Of a stretch of 64,000 nucleotides of DNA, positions 17,433-26,634 are shown one piece after another (position 1 is the stretch's first letter; every line of letters begins with the position of its first letter). Both the position numbers and the translations under genes were made by a program. The notes under the pieces are model-generated. The model saw only the letters and a program-made list of their open reading frames with translations. It did no database searches and had not been told where the DNA came from. The stretch covers positions 1-64,000 of the forward strand of contig NZ_REFA01000004.1 in assembly GCF_003852705.1 (NCBI RefSeq). Direction: 5' to 3'. Source of the stretch: Amniculibacterium aquaticum. Lineage in GTDB: Bacteria; Bacteroidota; Bacteroidia; Flavobacteriales; Weeksellaceae.

Positions 17433-17461
17433 AGCGATCTGTTTTTTTTAAAAAACATGTA

Positions 17462-17597
17462 AAATTGTCTTACCGACTCCTGTGGCATAAGAATTGAGCA
17501 TATACAGCTTAAGTCTCGACCAACACGGCTTCCCAAACAATTTGGGAGTGGGAGATTTATATTCAAAACAACAATATAGACAAATTGTCAGTTAATT
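17462..17597 (+). promoter_or_regulatory. lon leader: GC-richer block with palindrome
   Basis: The block 17470-17560 is visibly richer in G and C than neighbouring intergenic DNA. It contains a perfect 7-bp inverted repeat, TCCCAAA (17531-17537) with TTTGGGA (17541-17547). It is flanked by two copies of AAATTGTC (17462-17469 and 17582-17589), the second only eight bases before the Lon start codon. It could be a structured leader RNA or a heat-shock operator region. No full promoter consensus is evident. Confidence 0.4.
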
Positions 17598-20003
17598 ATG
17601 ATAGAATTTGATGACATCGACTTTGATGATATCCTTACCGATGGGTTCAGCATTGTGACAGAAGAAATAGATCTAAAAGATCAAACCACCGATGACAAAA
17701 ACATAAAGCAAAGCACCTTTCCGATTTTGCCGGTAAGAAATTTGGTGATGTTTCCTAAAATAGTAATCCCCATAACTGCTGGGCGCGAACAAAGTAAAAA
17801 ACTAATACAAGAAGCTCAAAAAAACAACGAGCTGATTGGGATTGTTAGTCAGAAAAACGCGAATGTAGAGCACCCCGAAGGCAGCGATCTTTATCAAACA
17901 GGAACCATCGTAAGAGTAATAAAAACCATCAAACTTCCGGATGGCAACACTACGGTGATCACCAAAGGAATACAACGATTCAAAATAAAAAAAATTGTTG
18001 AAAGCCAACCGTATTTCCGTGCAGAAATCTCTAAACTTACCGATACTGCTTCTAAAAATAAAGAAGAATACGATGCCCTGTTGGAGAACATCAAAGATCT
18101 GGCTCTGAAAATTATACAATTGGATCCTAACATCCCAAACGGTGCCAACTTTGCCATCAGCAACATGGCTAAAGGTGAAGAGATGCTGAATTTCATCTGT
18201 ACCAATGCCAATTTTGATGCCTCGGACAAGCAAATTTTGTTGGAAGAAAAACAAATCCACAAAAGAGCTGAAAAATGCTATGAAATGATGTTGGAAGACT
18301 ATAAAAAATTAGAACTCCGCAATCAAATACACCAGAAAACCAATAAAGAACTGGACAAAAACCAAAGAGAATACTTCCTGAATCAGCAAATCCGAACCAT
18401 ACAAGAAGAATTGGGAGGAGGTCCGGAATCGGATGTTGAAGACCTGAAACTGAAAGGCGAAAATAAAAATTGGTCAGTAGAAGTTGAGGAGCATTTTCAG
18501 AAAGAAATTAAACGACTGCAAAGACACAACCCCAACTCCCCCGACTACAACATCCAAAGAAATTATTTGGATTTCTTTACCGATTTGCCATGGGACACTT
18601 ATACCCAAGATGTTTTTGACATCAACAAAGCTCAAAAAACCTTGGACAAAGCCCACTTTGGATTGGAGGATATCAAAAAAAGAATTTTGGAACACATGGC
18701 CGTTTTAAAACTGAAAGCCAACATGAAATCTCCAATCTTATGTTTGGTAGGCCCTCCCGGTGTAGGAAAAACCTCTTTAGGCAAATCCATTGCCGATGCC
18801 TTAGGTAGGAAATATGTTCGTGTGTCTTTGGGAGGTCTCCACGACGAGTCCGAAATCCGTGGACATAGAAAAACATACATTGGAGCAATGTCCGGTAGAA
18901 TATTACAAAGCATAAAAAAAGCAGGCAGCTCCAATCCGGTTATCGTTTTAGATGAAATTGACAAATTGGGACAAGGCATACACGGAGACCCGAGTTCAGC
19001 ACTTTTAGAAGTTTTGGATCCGGAACAAAACCATTCGTTTTACGATAATTTTTTGGAAATGGGTTACGATCTTTCTAAAGTCATGTTTATTGCCACTGCC
19101 AATTCACTTTCTTCCATCCAAACTCCTCTTTTGGATCGTATGGAATTGATTGAGATTGCAGGATATACTTTAGAAGAAAAAATTGAGATTGCCAAGAGAC
19201 ATCTTATCAAAAAGCAACAAGAAGAAAACGGTTTGGATGCAAAATCCTTCAAACTGGGGAATGCAGAATTGAAACACATCATCGAGGCCCACACCTCTGA
19301 AAGCGGCGTGAGAACTTTAGAAAAAAGAATTGCAGCAGTAGCACGATGGGTAGCGCTACAAACCGCCATGGAAAAAGATTTTGACCCTAAAATATCCGTT
19401 GATAAAATTGATGAAATCCTAGGCGTACCACGACCTAAAAACCTTTCTGAAACCACTAATGTACCTGGAGTGGTTACCGGATTGGCATGGACATCCGTAG
19501 GTGGTGATATTTTATTTATCGAAAGTATTTTGAGCAAAGGTAAGGGCAACCTTACCATGACCGGAAACTTAGGAAATGTCATGAAAGAATCTGCAACCAT
19601 TGCTTTAGAATATATAAAAGCCAAACATCTGGACTTGGGCATTGAGGTAGAACTTATAGAAAATAAAAACATTCATGTCCATGTACCTGAAGGAGCTACA
19701 CCAAAAGACGGACCTTCTGCAGGTATTGCCATGCTGTCTTCTATGGTGTCCAGTTTTAGAAATAAAAAAATAAAATCGCATCTTGCCATGACCGGTGAGA
19801 TTACCCTAAGAGGGAAAGTGCTTCCTGTTGGTGGTATCAAAGAAAAATTACTTGCCGCAACAAGAGCCGGAATAAAAGAAGTCATTTTATGTGAAGCCAA
19901 CCGTAAAGATGTTGAAGAAATAAAACAAGATTACTTGAAAAATATAAAAATTCACTTTGTGAATTCAATGAGTGAGGTGATCGATTTGGCCATAGAAAAA
20001 TAA
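17598..20003 (+). CDS. lon: ATP-dependent protease Lon
   Basis: A cytoplasmic 801-aa AAA+ serine protease that degrades misfolded and regulatory proteins. Domains in order: N-terminal LON substrate-binding domain (about 40-240), coiled-coil linker, AAA+ module with Walker A GPPGVGKTS near residue 390 and Walker B VIVLDEIDK, then the protease domain with DGPSAG (catalytic Ser707) and GGIKEK (catalytic Lys750). The short N-terminal extension rich in Asp (FDDIDFDDIL) is common in Bacteroidetes Lon. It is preceded by an unusual leader and followed by a very strong terminator shared with the cbb3 cluster. Confidence 0.97.
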   Translation: MIEFDDIDFDDILTDGFSIVTEEIDLKDQTTDDKNIKQSTFPILPVRNLVMFPKIVIPITAGREQSKKLIQEAQKNNELIGIVSQKNANVEHPEGSDLYQTGTIVRVIKTIKLPDGNTTVITKGIQRFKIKKIVESQPYFRAEISKLTDTASKNKEEYDALLENIKDLALKIIQLDPNIPNGANFAISNMAKGEEMLNFICTNANFDASDKQILLEEKQIHKRAEKCYEMMLEDYKKLELRNQIHQKTNKELDKNQREYFLNQQIRTIQEELGGGPESDVEDLKLKGENKNWSVEVEEHFQKEIKRLQRHNPNSPDYNIQRNYLDFFTDLPWDTYTQDVFDINKAQKTLDKAHFGLEDIKKRILEHMAVLKLKANMKSPILCLVGPPGVGKTSLGKSIADALGRKYVRVSLGGLHDESEIRGHRKTYIGAMSGRILQSIKKAGSSNPVIVLDEIDKLGQGIHGDPSSALLEVLDPEQNHSFYDNFLEMGYDLSKVMFIATANSLSSIQTPLLDRMELIEIAGYTLEEKIEIAKRHLIKKQQEENGLDAKSFKLGNAELKHIIEAHTSESGVRTLEKRIAAVARWVALQTAMEKDFDPKISVDKIDEILGVPRPKNLSETTNVPGVVTGLAWTSVGGDILFIESILSKGKGNLTMTGNLGNVMKESATIALEYIKAKHLDLGIEVELIENKNIHVHVPEGATPKDGPSAGIAMLSSMVSSFRNKKIKSHLAMTGEITLRGKVLPVGGIKEKLLAATRAGIKEVILCEANRKDVEEIKQDYLKNIKIHFVNSMSEVIDLAIEK

Positions 20004-20049
20004 AAAATAAAATCCCTTTGAATTACGATTTCAAAGGGATTTTATTTTT
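20003..20049. terminator. bidirectional terminator, lon / safE
   Basis: Perfect 20-pair stem (20003-20022 with 20030-20049), seven-base loop, A and T runs at the base. It begins at the lon stop codon. Confidence 0.9.
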
Positions 20050-20052
20050 GTA

Positions 20053-20790
20053 TTAATGACAATTCTCTTGATGTTCGCCTGGATGATCATGATCTTTGTG
20101 CAAATGCAAAGCTTCGGCTTTTGGAGAGAGATAAGGGATTCCCAACTCCAAACCTCGAACGACAAACAGTCCGCCAAGAACAATCATTATAAAAGGGATT
20201 ATCTTCAAAACTTTAATTCTAAAAGCCTGTGTCATTAGATTACCGATTAATACTACGGCAAACATAAACGGAAGCGTGCCCAACCCAAAAAGAGCCATAA
20301 AAGAAGCGCTCTGCCATATTCCACCAGCTGCTAGAGAGGCCGTAAGAGCCATATAGACCATTCCACATGGAAGAAATCCGTTGAGAATACCGGTTAGAAA
20401 TCTGGATTTATAGTCTGCTTTTTGCAGCAATTGTCCCAAGTTTTTTTTCACAGAGAACAATATATGGGTAAGAAAAGGAATTTTTGATGCAAAATCTTTA
20501 CCCCCAAAGGAAAAAACAGCCATTAAAATTAAAAGAACTCCCACTAAAACAGTTAGGTACTTTTGGAATCCTGCCATTTCAAACCCTTGTCCCACAATAC
20601 CCAATACCGCTCCTAAAAAAGAATACGAAACAATTCTCCCGAACTGGTAGGTCAAATTTTGAAGGTAATAATTTATGGCTTGAGACTTTGTCAGCCCCAA
20701 GGAAAGTGCAATAGGCCCGCACATCCCAATACAGTGAAACCCTGATGCAAAACCTAGAGCTAAAGCCGATATTACAAGTGCTATTTCCAT
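20053..20790 (-). CDS. TauE/SafE-like membrane protein of the cbb3 cluster
   Basis: A 245-aa protein with six or seven membrane helices, starting MEIALVISALALGFASGFHCIGMCGPI. The FHCIGMCGP and the later NGFLPCGMVYMAL motifs, each with Cys or His in the membrane, are characteristic of the SafE/UreH-like family (DsbD-related transport fold) found at the end of cbb3 oxidase clusters, where a role in copper delivery or maturation is suspected. The C-terminal tail is histidine rich (HLHKDHDHPGEHQENCH), a likely metal-binding end. The start overlaps the fixH stop by ten bases. The helix count and copper link are inferences. Confidence 0.8.
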   Translation of the reverse strand: MEIALVISALALGFASGFHCIGMCGPIALSLGLTKSQAINYYLQNLTYQFGRIVSYSFLGAVLGIVGQGFEMAGFQKYLTVLVGVLLILMAVFSFGGKDFASKIPFLTHILFSVKKNLGQLLQKADYKSRFLTGILNGFLPCGMVYMALTASLAAGGIWQSASFMALFGLGTLPFMFAVVLIGNLMTQAFRIKVLKIIPFIMIVLGGLFVVRGLELGIPYLSPKAEALHLHKDHDHPGEHQENCH

Positions 20791-21236
20791 AAAACATCGT
20801 AATCCACTTGATATTCTTTTTTATCAACAGACCATTTCACTTTTAAAGTATAAGAACCCGAGACCAAAACTTCTTTTGGAATCACAAATGCTTGGTTGTT
20901 GTCCAAACCAACCTCTTTGTTAATGTCTAAATTTTTATCATCGGTCCTGAACAGGCTAAAATGAATTGATTGAGTATCCGGTACAATTTTACTAGGAAAT
21001 TGTATTTTTATTCCTTCAGAAAGTTCGGTATAAGAAGGTTTTTCTTCTAGAGTTTCTGCATTGTTTTTAGCATCAATTACTTTTTGATACTGCATTTCAT
21101 CTTCATAATAATTATCCGAAACCATTTCCGAATTTTGCTTCCCGTTGGGGAATATCAATACCATGAATAGGATGAACCCCATAAAGAGTAACAAGGCAAT
21201 CACAACGCCATGTCCCCAATTTAATTTTTTCAACAT
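20781..21236 (-). CDS. fixH: FixH family protein
   Basis: A 151-aa protein with one N-terminal membrane helix (VVIALLLFMGFILFMVLIF) and a periplasmic beta-domain. The region VSDNYYEDEMQYQKVIDAKNNA is the FixH signature seen in cbb3 clusters (also called CcoH). It is required for assembly or stability of the cbb3 oxidase in other bacteria. It follows ccoG by eight bases and overlaps the SafE-like gene, so all are probably co-transcribed. Confidence 0.85.
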   Translation of the reverse strand: MLKKLNWGHGVVIALLLFMGFILFMVLIFPNGKQNSEMVSDNYYEDEMQYQKVIDAKNNAETLEEKPSYTELSEGIKIQFPSKIVPDTQSIHFSLFRTDDKNLDINKEVGLDNNQAFVIPKEVLVSGSYTLKVKWSVDKKEYQVDYDVLWK

Positions 21237-21244
21237 AATTAAAA

Positions 21245-22699
21245 TTAAAAAGCTAATTTAAATGGTCCTTCGAAATAGGTTTTAAAGACATCCAATTCTT
21301 TACCTTTTTCATCGTAAACACCAATTTCTATATTTTGTTTAGACATTTTTATTTCCTTTTCTGGGAAGCTAATGTTTACCGTTCCTTTGGAAATTTGATC
21401 TCTTTTCACCAAAACTGTTTTTTCTCCACTGAGGGTTACTTCGCCGTGCTTAGGTTCCAAAACTTTTATGCTAAGTTTAATATCCTTGTTGGATTTGTTA
21501 AGCAAAGTAAAGTTGTATGAATTGGTAATTTTCCCATCTCTTAAGAAATAGGTAGAACCTGCCGGTTTGATGAATTTTGCTTCCATGGTACCACGATCTT
21601 GCATCAAAAACACCATAAAACCTATCATTGCAATAAGTACCGCTGCATACGCCTTCATTCTGGTTGTAAATTTGAAAGGCTGTTCCTTTTCTATTTCATC
21701 TTCGGTTGCATAACGAATGAGACCTTTAGGAAAACCTACTTTCTCCATGACTTCATCACAAGCATCGATACATGCTGTACAGTTCACACATTCCAGCTGC
21801 TGACCGTCTCTAATGTCGATACCGGTTGGGCAAACGACCACACATTGGTTACAATCGATACAATCTCCTTTTCCTGCAGCTTGTCGATCTTCTCCTTTTC
21901 TCCATTTTGCTCTATTTTCACCTCTTTTGAAGTCGTAATACACATTGATGGTTTGCTTGTCAATAAGTACACCTTGCAAACGACCATAAGGACAAACCAA
22001 AGTACATACCTGCTCTCGGAACCATGCAAAAACAAAATAAAAAGTTGCCGTAAACAAGACCATGACCAAAAAATTGGTTGAATTGGCAATAGGTCCCTCT
22101 TTCATTATTTTCAATACCTCTTCGTAACCTACAATGTACATGAACATAAAATGGGTGACAACAAGAGATATAAGAACATAGATGCTCCATTTCAAACCTC
22201 TTTTCCAGATTTTTTCTGAATTCCAAGATTGTTTGTCTAATTTTATTTGTTTGTTTCTATCCCCTTCTATCCAATACTCAATTTTTCTAAAAACCATTTC
22301 CATAAAGATGGTCTGAGGACATATCCACCCGCAGAAAATACGACCAAAAGCTACGGTAAATAGAATAATAAATACCAAAGCGGTAATAGAACCCAATGCT
22401 AGAATGAAAAAGTCTTGTGGGAAAAACGGTTGACCAAACAAAAAGAATTTTCGATCTAAAACATTGATTAAAAATAACGGATTACCATTAATTTTAACAA
22501 AAGGAAGTACAAAGAAAGTAATAAGAAGTAAAATAGCGACAATAGTCCTGTAATTGGTATATCGTCCACTTGGCATTTTTGGATATACCCACTTTCTTTT
22601 TCCTGTATTGTCCATGGTGCCCACAGAATCTCTGAAAGTTTCTGCGTCCACAACTTGACCTTGACCACCTCTAAAGTGGCCGTGTTCTGTATCTGACAT
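21245..22699 (-). CDS. ccoG: cytochrome c oxidase accessory protein CcoG
   Basis: A 484-aa membrane Fe-S protein (RdxA/FixG family). It has an N-terminal membrane region with several helices and a GRIFCGWICPQTIFMEM segment with conserved cysteines, then EQVCTLVCPYGRLQGVL, and two 4Fe-4S motifs (CIDCNQCVVVCPTGIDIRDG and CVNCTACIDACDEV). The C-terminal 120 residues form an Ig-like domain typical of the family. CcoG is linked to copper reduction during cbb3 assembly. A 133-bp gap separates it from ccoP, so there may be an internal promoter. Confidence 0.95.
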   Translation of the reverse strand: MSDTEHGHFRGGQGQVVDAETFRDSVGTMDNTGKRKWVYPKMPSGRYTNYRTIVAILLLITFFVLPFVKINGNPLFLINVLDRKFFLFGQPFFPQDFFILALGSITALVFIILFTVAFGRIFCGWICPQTIFMEMVFRKIEYWIEGDRNKQIKLDKQSWNSEKIWKRGLKWSIYVLISLVVTHFMFMYIVGYEEVLKIMKEGPIANSTNFLVMVLFTATFYFVFAWFREQVCTLVCPYGRLQGVLIDKQTINVYYDFKRGENRAKWRKGEDRQAAGKGDCIDCNQCVVVCPTGIDIRDGQQLECVNCTACIDACDEVMEKVGFPKGLIRYATEDEIEKEQPFKFTTRMKAYAAVLIAMIGFMVFLMQDRGTMEAKFIKPAGSTYFLRDGKITNSYNFTLLNKSNKDIKLSIKVLEPKHGEVTLSGEKTVLVKRDQISKGTVNISFPEKEIKMSKQNIEIGVYDEKGKELDVFKTYFEGPFKLAF

Positions 22700-22832
22700 T
22701 AAAACTGTTTTTTCTTTCTACAAATTTAAGGCTAAAAATATAGATAAATGGTGACTATGATTACATTTAAGTATTTCTATAATTAAAAAAAGCCAGCTTT
22801 AAAAGATGACTTTTTCTAAAATTTATAAAAAA

Positions 22833-23711
22833 TTATTTTTCCCAATTTGCAGGAGTTCCTTGAGGAGCTGCACCACCTTGAGCAGGTGTAATTGGAGATA
22901 CTTCTTGATTGATGTGGTAAACATAAGCCGCAACATTTTGGATATCGTTACCGGTTAACACACCATTTTTACCGAAGGCCTGCATGGCAGGGTTGTTTGG
23001 ACTACCGTCTTGAACCATGTGGAAAACATTTTTAAATAAAGTTTTCTCTGGTTGGTTAATCCAAGTATTGTCGGTAAGGTTAGGACCAATACCACCTTTA
23101 CCACCATCACCATGACAAGACACACAATTGGATTTGAAAATCTCTTCACCAGCGGCAATATTGTCTGCAGAGAATTTTGCATTTTCTAAAGTGGCTTGCG
23201 GAGCAGTTTTCATGTACTCGGCAATTGCAGCAGTTTGATGTTTGTATTCTTCATCGTACTCTTTTCCTTGGTGAGCAAAATCTGTAAATGAAAATGCAAT
23301 TAGGTAAACGATACAATAAGCGACACCGAACCAGAAAAGACCCAACCACCATTTTGGTAATTGGTTGTCCAATTCCATAATCCCATCGAAACCGTGGTCG
23401 ATAAGGATGTCTTTTTCTTCTTTAGCCGTTTGCTTTTGGAAAGCCGATTGGTAAAGTGACTTGAAATAAGGTTGTTTTTTGCTTTCTAGATACGCTGCTT
23501 TTTCAGCATCCGAAAGTCTTTTAAACTTTTCATTTTCGATAATATCACCAATGGAACTGTGGATATAAGTCAGAATCACAGCGATTACTGAAGTCCCCCA
23601 GAAATATGGTGAAGTTAAGAAAGAACTGTTTTGTACAAACATGTAATAAACAACAAACAGGATAACAAATACCCAAAATATGCTGATGTATATAGGAGTT
23701 CTAGGTTTCAT
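22833..23711 (-). CDS. ccoP: cbb3-type cytochrome c oxidase subunit III, mono-haem
   Basis: A 292-aa subunit with two N-terminal membrane helices (about 8-25 and 32-50), a third helix near 125-145 (WWLGLFWFGVAYCIVYL), and a C-terminal cytochrome c domain with a single haem site, CVSCH (Cys196, His200), and a likely Met ligand in NNPAMQAFG. Proteobacterial CcoP has two haems; here only one CxxCH is present, the usual Bacteroidetes form. It has the cbb3 N-terminal domain (FDGIMELDNQLPKWW). Electrons pass from this haem to CcoO and the active site. Confidence 0.93.
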   Translation of the reverse strand: MKPRTPIYISIFWVFVILFVVYYMFVQNSSFLTSPYFWGTSVIAVILTYIHSSIGDIIENEKFKRLSDAEKAAYLESKKQPYFKSLYQSAFQKQTAKEEKDILIDHGFDGIMELDNQLPKWWLGLFWFGVAYCIVYLIAFSFTDFAHQGKEYDEEYKHQTAAIAEYMKTAPQATLENAKFSADNIAAGEEIFKSNCVSCHGDGGKGGIGPNLTDNTWINQPEKTLFKNVFHMVQDGSPNNPAMQAFGKNGVLTGNDIQNVAAYVYHINQEVSPITPAQGGAAPQGTPANWEK

Positions 23712-23722
23712 AATTTAATACT

Positions 23723-23911
23723 TTAAAGATTAATATCTGAATCATCATCTAAAGGAGCATTCGCTTCTTCATCATAGTACTTCTTGGGTCTGGAAAACAC
23801 ATAGATAATCAAACCTACGAAGAATACGATAAAAATAAGTAAAGCGATAATCTGAAAAAGATTGGAGTTCTCTCCGTTGGAGAGGATGTCTCTAAAACTT
23901 TGTGGTATCAT
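23723..23911 (-). CDS. ccoQ: cbb3-type oxidase small subunit, CcoQ-like
   Basis: A 62-aa protein with one membrane helix (IIALLIFIVFFVGLIIYVF) and a short soluble tail containing SRPKKYYDEEANAPL, as in CcoQ/FixQ. It sits between ccoNO and ccoP, which supports the assignment. CcoQ stabilises the core complex in other bacteria. Confidence 0.8.
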   Translation of the reverse strand: MIPQSFRDILSNGENSNLFQIIALLIFIVFFVGLIIYVFSRPKKYYDEEANAPLDDDSDINL

Positions 23912-23932
23912 AATGCTCCTTTAGAAATTTGA

Positions 23933-26191
23933 TTATTTTATACTAGCAGTTTTTACTTCCGTCGTTTTGATGTCTGTTCCTAATCTTTGTAGGTAAGCAA
24001 TCAATGCTACGATTTCTTTTTTCTCTAACTGACCTGGTCTATCTGCGTAAGCCGTTTTTAGGTCGGCTGCTTCAGAGAAAATATCCTTAACGATTTTCTT
24101 CGCTTGGTTATCTGCCCAAGTGTTAGCACTATCGATTTCTGCTTGAGTATACGGTACATCGAAAGTATTCTTCATCAAATTCAACTTATCCACCATTTTG
24201 GTACGATCCAAATCGGTTGCGATCAACCATGGGTAACGAGGCATGATAGAACCTGCGGATGTCGATCTTGGGTTGTACATGTGTTTGTAATGCCAAGAAC
24301 TTGGGTTTTTACCACCTTGTCTGTGCAAATCCGGTCCCGTTCTCTTAGATCCCCAAAGGAATGGTCTATCGTAAACAAACTCTCCGGCTTTAGAATATTG
24401 ACCATTTTTCCCGTTAAAACGAACTACTTCATCACGGAAAGGACGAATCATTTGCGTGTGACAAGAGTTACAACCTTCACGGATGTACAAGTCTCTACCT
24501 TCTAATTCTAGTGGTGAATATGGCTTAACAGCAGAGATTGTAGGTACATTTTCTTTTACGGTCAATGTAGGAATAATCTGTACCATACCACCAATTGCAA
24601 GCGCAATTAAAGATAAAACTGTAAGATACAAAGGCATTCTCTCTAACCATAAGTGTACGCCTTCTCCTTCTTTTCTTGCTTTTCCGATGTTTGCCAATGC
24701 AGGAGCTTCTGCCGGAACATCTTTTTGGAAAGATCCACTTCTAACTGTAGCTACCACATTGATACACATCAAAATAGCACCAGCAATATAAAGCAAACCA
24801 CCAACAAATCTCATTTTATAATACGGTAGAATAGCCGTTACGGTATCCAACCAGTTTTTCCATTCAAGTGTACCGTCCGGGTTGAATTGTTTCCACATCA
24901 AACCTTGAGTAAATCCTGCGATGTACAAAGGAACGGCATAGAAAATAATCCCTAGTGTACCCAACCAGAAATGCCAGTTGGCCAATTTCACAGACCAAAG
25001 TTTGGTTCTCCACATAATTGGCAATAAGTAATATACCATACCAAAAGTGATGAAACCGTTCCATCCTAAAGCACCCAAATGCACATGCCCAATCACCCAA
25101 TCGGTAAAGTGACCGATTTTATTTAAAGTTTTTGTTGCCAAGATAGGTCCCTCGAAAGTAGCCATACCATAACACGTAATAGCAACGACGAAGAATTTCA
25201 GAATCGGATTTTCTCTCACCTTATCCCAAGCACCTCTCAGGGTAAGTAATCCGTTCAACATACCTCCCCAAGACGGAGCGATCAACATGATAGAGAAACC
25301 GGTACCTGTTGCCTGAACCCAAGCTGGTAAAGAAGTATATTGAAGGTGGTGAGGACCAGCCCAGATATATACGAAAATCAAAGACCAGAAGTGGATAATA
25401 GATAGTTTATAAGAGAACACAGGTCTTTCGGCCGCTTTTGGCACGAAGTAATACATCAAACCTAGAATAGGTGTTGTCAATACGAATGCTACAGCATTAT
25501 GACCGTACCACCATTGTACCAAAGCATCTTTCACACCAGAATAAGCGGAATACGATTTCCATCCGGTGAAAGACAAAGGAACCTCTAAGTTATTGAAAAT
25601 ATGCAACATTGCAATTGCAATCCAAGTTCCGATGAAGAACCAAACGGCAACATACAAATGTCTTACTCTTCTAACTGCTACTGTAGCGAACATGTTGTAA
25701 CCAAAAACCAACCATACAAGCGTAATCATGATATCGATTGGCCATTCGTGTTCAGCATATTCTTTAGAAGTGTTGATTCCCATAAGGAAAGTAATCACTA
25801 CAGCAACGATCATTAATTGCCAACCCCAGAAATGAATCCAAGAAAGGGTATCGCTGTACATTCTCGTTTTAAGCACTCTTTGCATAGAGTAATAAGCTCC
25901 GGCAAAGAAACCATTACATACGAATGCGAAAATAACCGCAGAAGTATGCAACATTCTAATTCTACCAAAACCGAAATAACCGTGAGAGTTGATCAAGCCC
26001 TGAATCCCTCCAGAAGATAGGGTCTTGATGGTTGTATCATCGGTTCCTAAAAAGTATTCAGGAAGCTCGGGGTAGAATAACATCAAAGCAGCAGTAAGTC
26101 CAAGCAAAAACCCTACGATACCAAATACTACGGTAGCATAGAGAAACGCACGAACAATACTGTTGTCGTAACTAAACTTTTGTGTCTCCAT
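23933..26191 (-). CDS. ccoNO: cbb3-type cytochrome c oxidase, fused subunits I and II
   Basis: A 752-aa fusion. Residues about 1-480 are CcoN: twelve or more membrane helices with the haem and CuB histidines (SHGYFGFGRIRMLHTS, WWYGHNAVAFVLT, GPHHLQYTSLP, DWVIGHVHLGALGWNG). This is the oxygen-reducing haem-copper centre and proton channel. Residues about 520-752 are CcoO: a membrane helix, then a haem c domain with EGCNSCHTQMIRPF (Cys574 to His578). Fusion of N and O is typical of Bacteroidetes. The enzyme reduces oxygen with high affinity in the inner membrane. Confidence 0.96.
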   Translation of the reverse strand: METQKFSYDNSIVRAFLYATVVFGIVGFLLGLTAALMLFYPELPEYFLGTDDTTIKTLSSGGIQGLINSHGYFGFGRIRMLHTSAVIFAFVCNGFFAGAYYSMQRVLKTRMYSDTLSWIHFWGWQLMIVAVVITFLMGINTSKEYAEHEWPIDIMITLVWLVFGYNMFATVAVRRVRHLYVAVWFFIGTWIAIAMLHIFNNLEVPLSFTGWKSYSAYSGVKDALVQWWYGHNAVAFVLTTPILGLMYYFVPKAAERPVFSYKLSIIHFWSLIFVYIWAGPHHLQYTSLPAWVQATGTGFSIMLIAPSWGGMLNGLLTLRGAWDKVRENPILKFFVVAITCYGMATFEGPILATKTLNKIGHFTDWVIGHVHLGALGWNGFITFGMVYYLLPIMWRTKLWSVKLANWHFWLGTLGIIFYAVPLYIAGFTQGLMWKQFNPDGTLEWKNWLDTVTAILPYYKMRFVGGLLYIAGAILMCINVVATVRSGSFQKDVPAEAPALANIGKARKEGEGVHLWLERMPLYLTVLSLIALAIGGMVQIIPTLTVKENVPTISAVKPYSPLELEGRDLYIREGCNSCHTQMIRPFRDEVVRFNGKNGQYSKAGEFVYDRPFLWGSKRTGPDLHRQGGKNPSSWHYKHMYNPRSTSAGSIMPRYPWLIATDLDRTKMVDKLNLMKNTFDVPYTQAEIDSANTWADNQAKKIVKDIFSEAADLKTAYADRPGQLEKKEIVALIAYLQRLGTDIKTTEVKTASIK

Positions 26192-26200
26192 TTTATATAA

Positions 26201-26404
26201 TTAACTGTTTTTTTCCTGTTTTTTTTCTTGATCTGGAAGGTCTTCTGTTTTCGGCTTTTCCTTCACCTCATCGTCAAATAAAATTCGTACCGCTGGGGAT
26301 TCGTCATCTTCAAACTGTCCTTTTTTGGCATTGATGATGAAGATGATTAAGAAAACCACCGCCAATGAGACTGAGCAAATGATCATCAAATACAAAAATT
26401 CCAT
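26201..26404 (-). CDS. ccoS: cbb3 oxidase maturation protein CcoS
   Basis: A 67-aa protein with one N-terminal membrane helix (MEFLYLMIICSVSLAVVFLI) followed by KKGQFEDDESPAVRILFDDE, the CcoS signature. It is needed for cofactor insertion in cbb3 oxidase. In many Bacteroidetes the copper P-type ATPase gene ccoI lies directly upstream; here the next upstream gene is unrelated. It starts the cluster, nine bases before ccoNO. Confidence 0.9.
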   Translation of the reverse strand: MEFLYLMIICSVSLAVVFLIIFIINAKKGQFEDDESPAVRILFDDEVKEKPKTEDLPDQEKKQEKNS

Positions 26405-26411
26405 TTCGCCG

Positions 26412-26438
26412 CAAATTTAAGGTTTATAAGCATTCAAA
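26412..26438 (-). promoter_or_regulatory. candidate promoter of the cbb3 cluster
   Basis: On the minus strand TAAATTTG (26419-26412) fits the -7 consensus, eight bases before the ccoS start codon, and TTTG (26438-26435) could be the -33 element, but the 15-bp spacing is slightly short. A near-leaderless transcript would result. Confidence 0.4.
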
Positions 26439-26634
26439 ATTAGTAATTTAATATGATTTTCGATTTCAATTGTTAAAAAATGTTAATTTATAAAAAATCT
26501 AAATAACCCCACAAGCGTTTAGTTCCTGATTATTAAACTCTTATCTAGACAAATCATTTTCTTAAAATTGATTAAAAAAATCTATATATTTTCTTTATAA
26601 TTGATCCTTTTTACAAATTTCGGATTAAAAAATC

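Noticed and set aside
17478-17500. Sigma-54-like TGGCAT...TTGAGC in the lon leader
   Set aside because: The GG and GC dinucleotides are 12 bases apart instead of 10 and the -12 element is TTGAGC rather than TTGC, so it is not a credible RpoN promoter.
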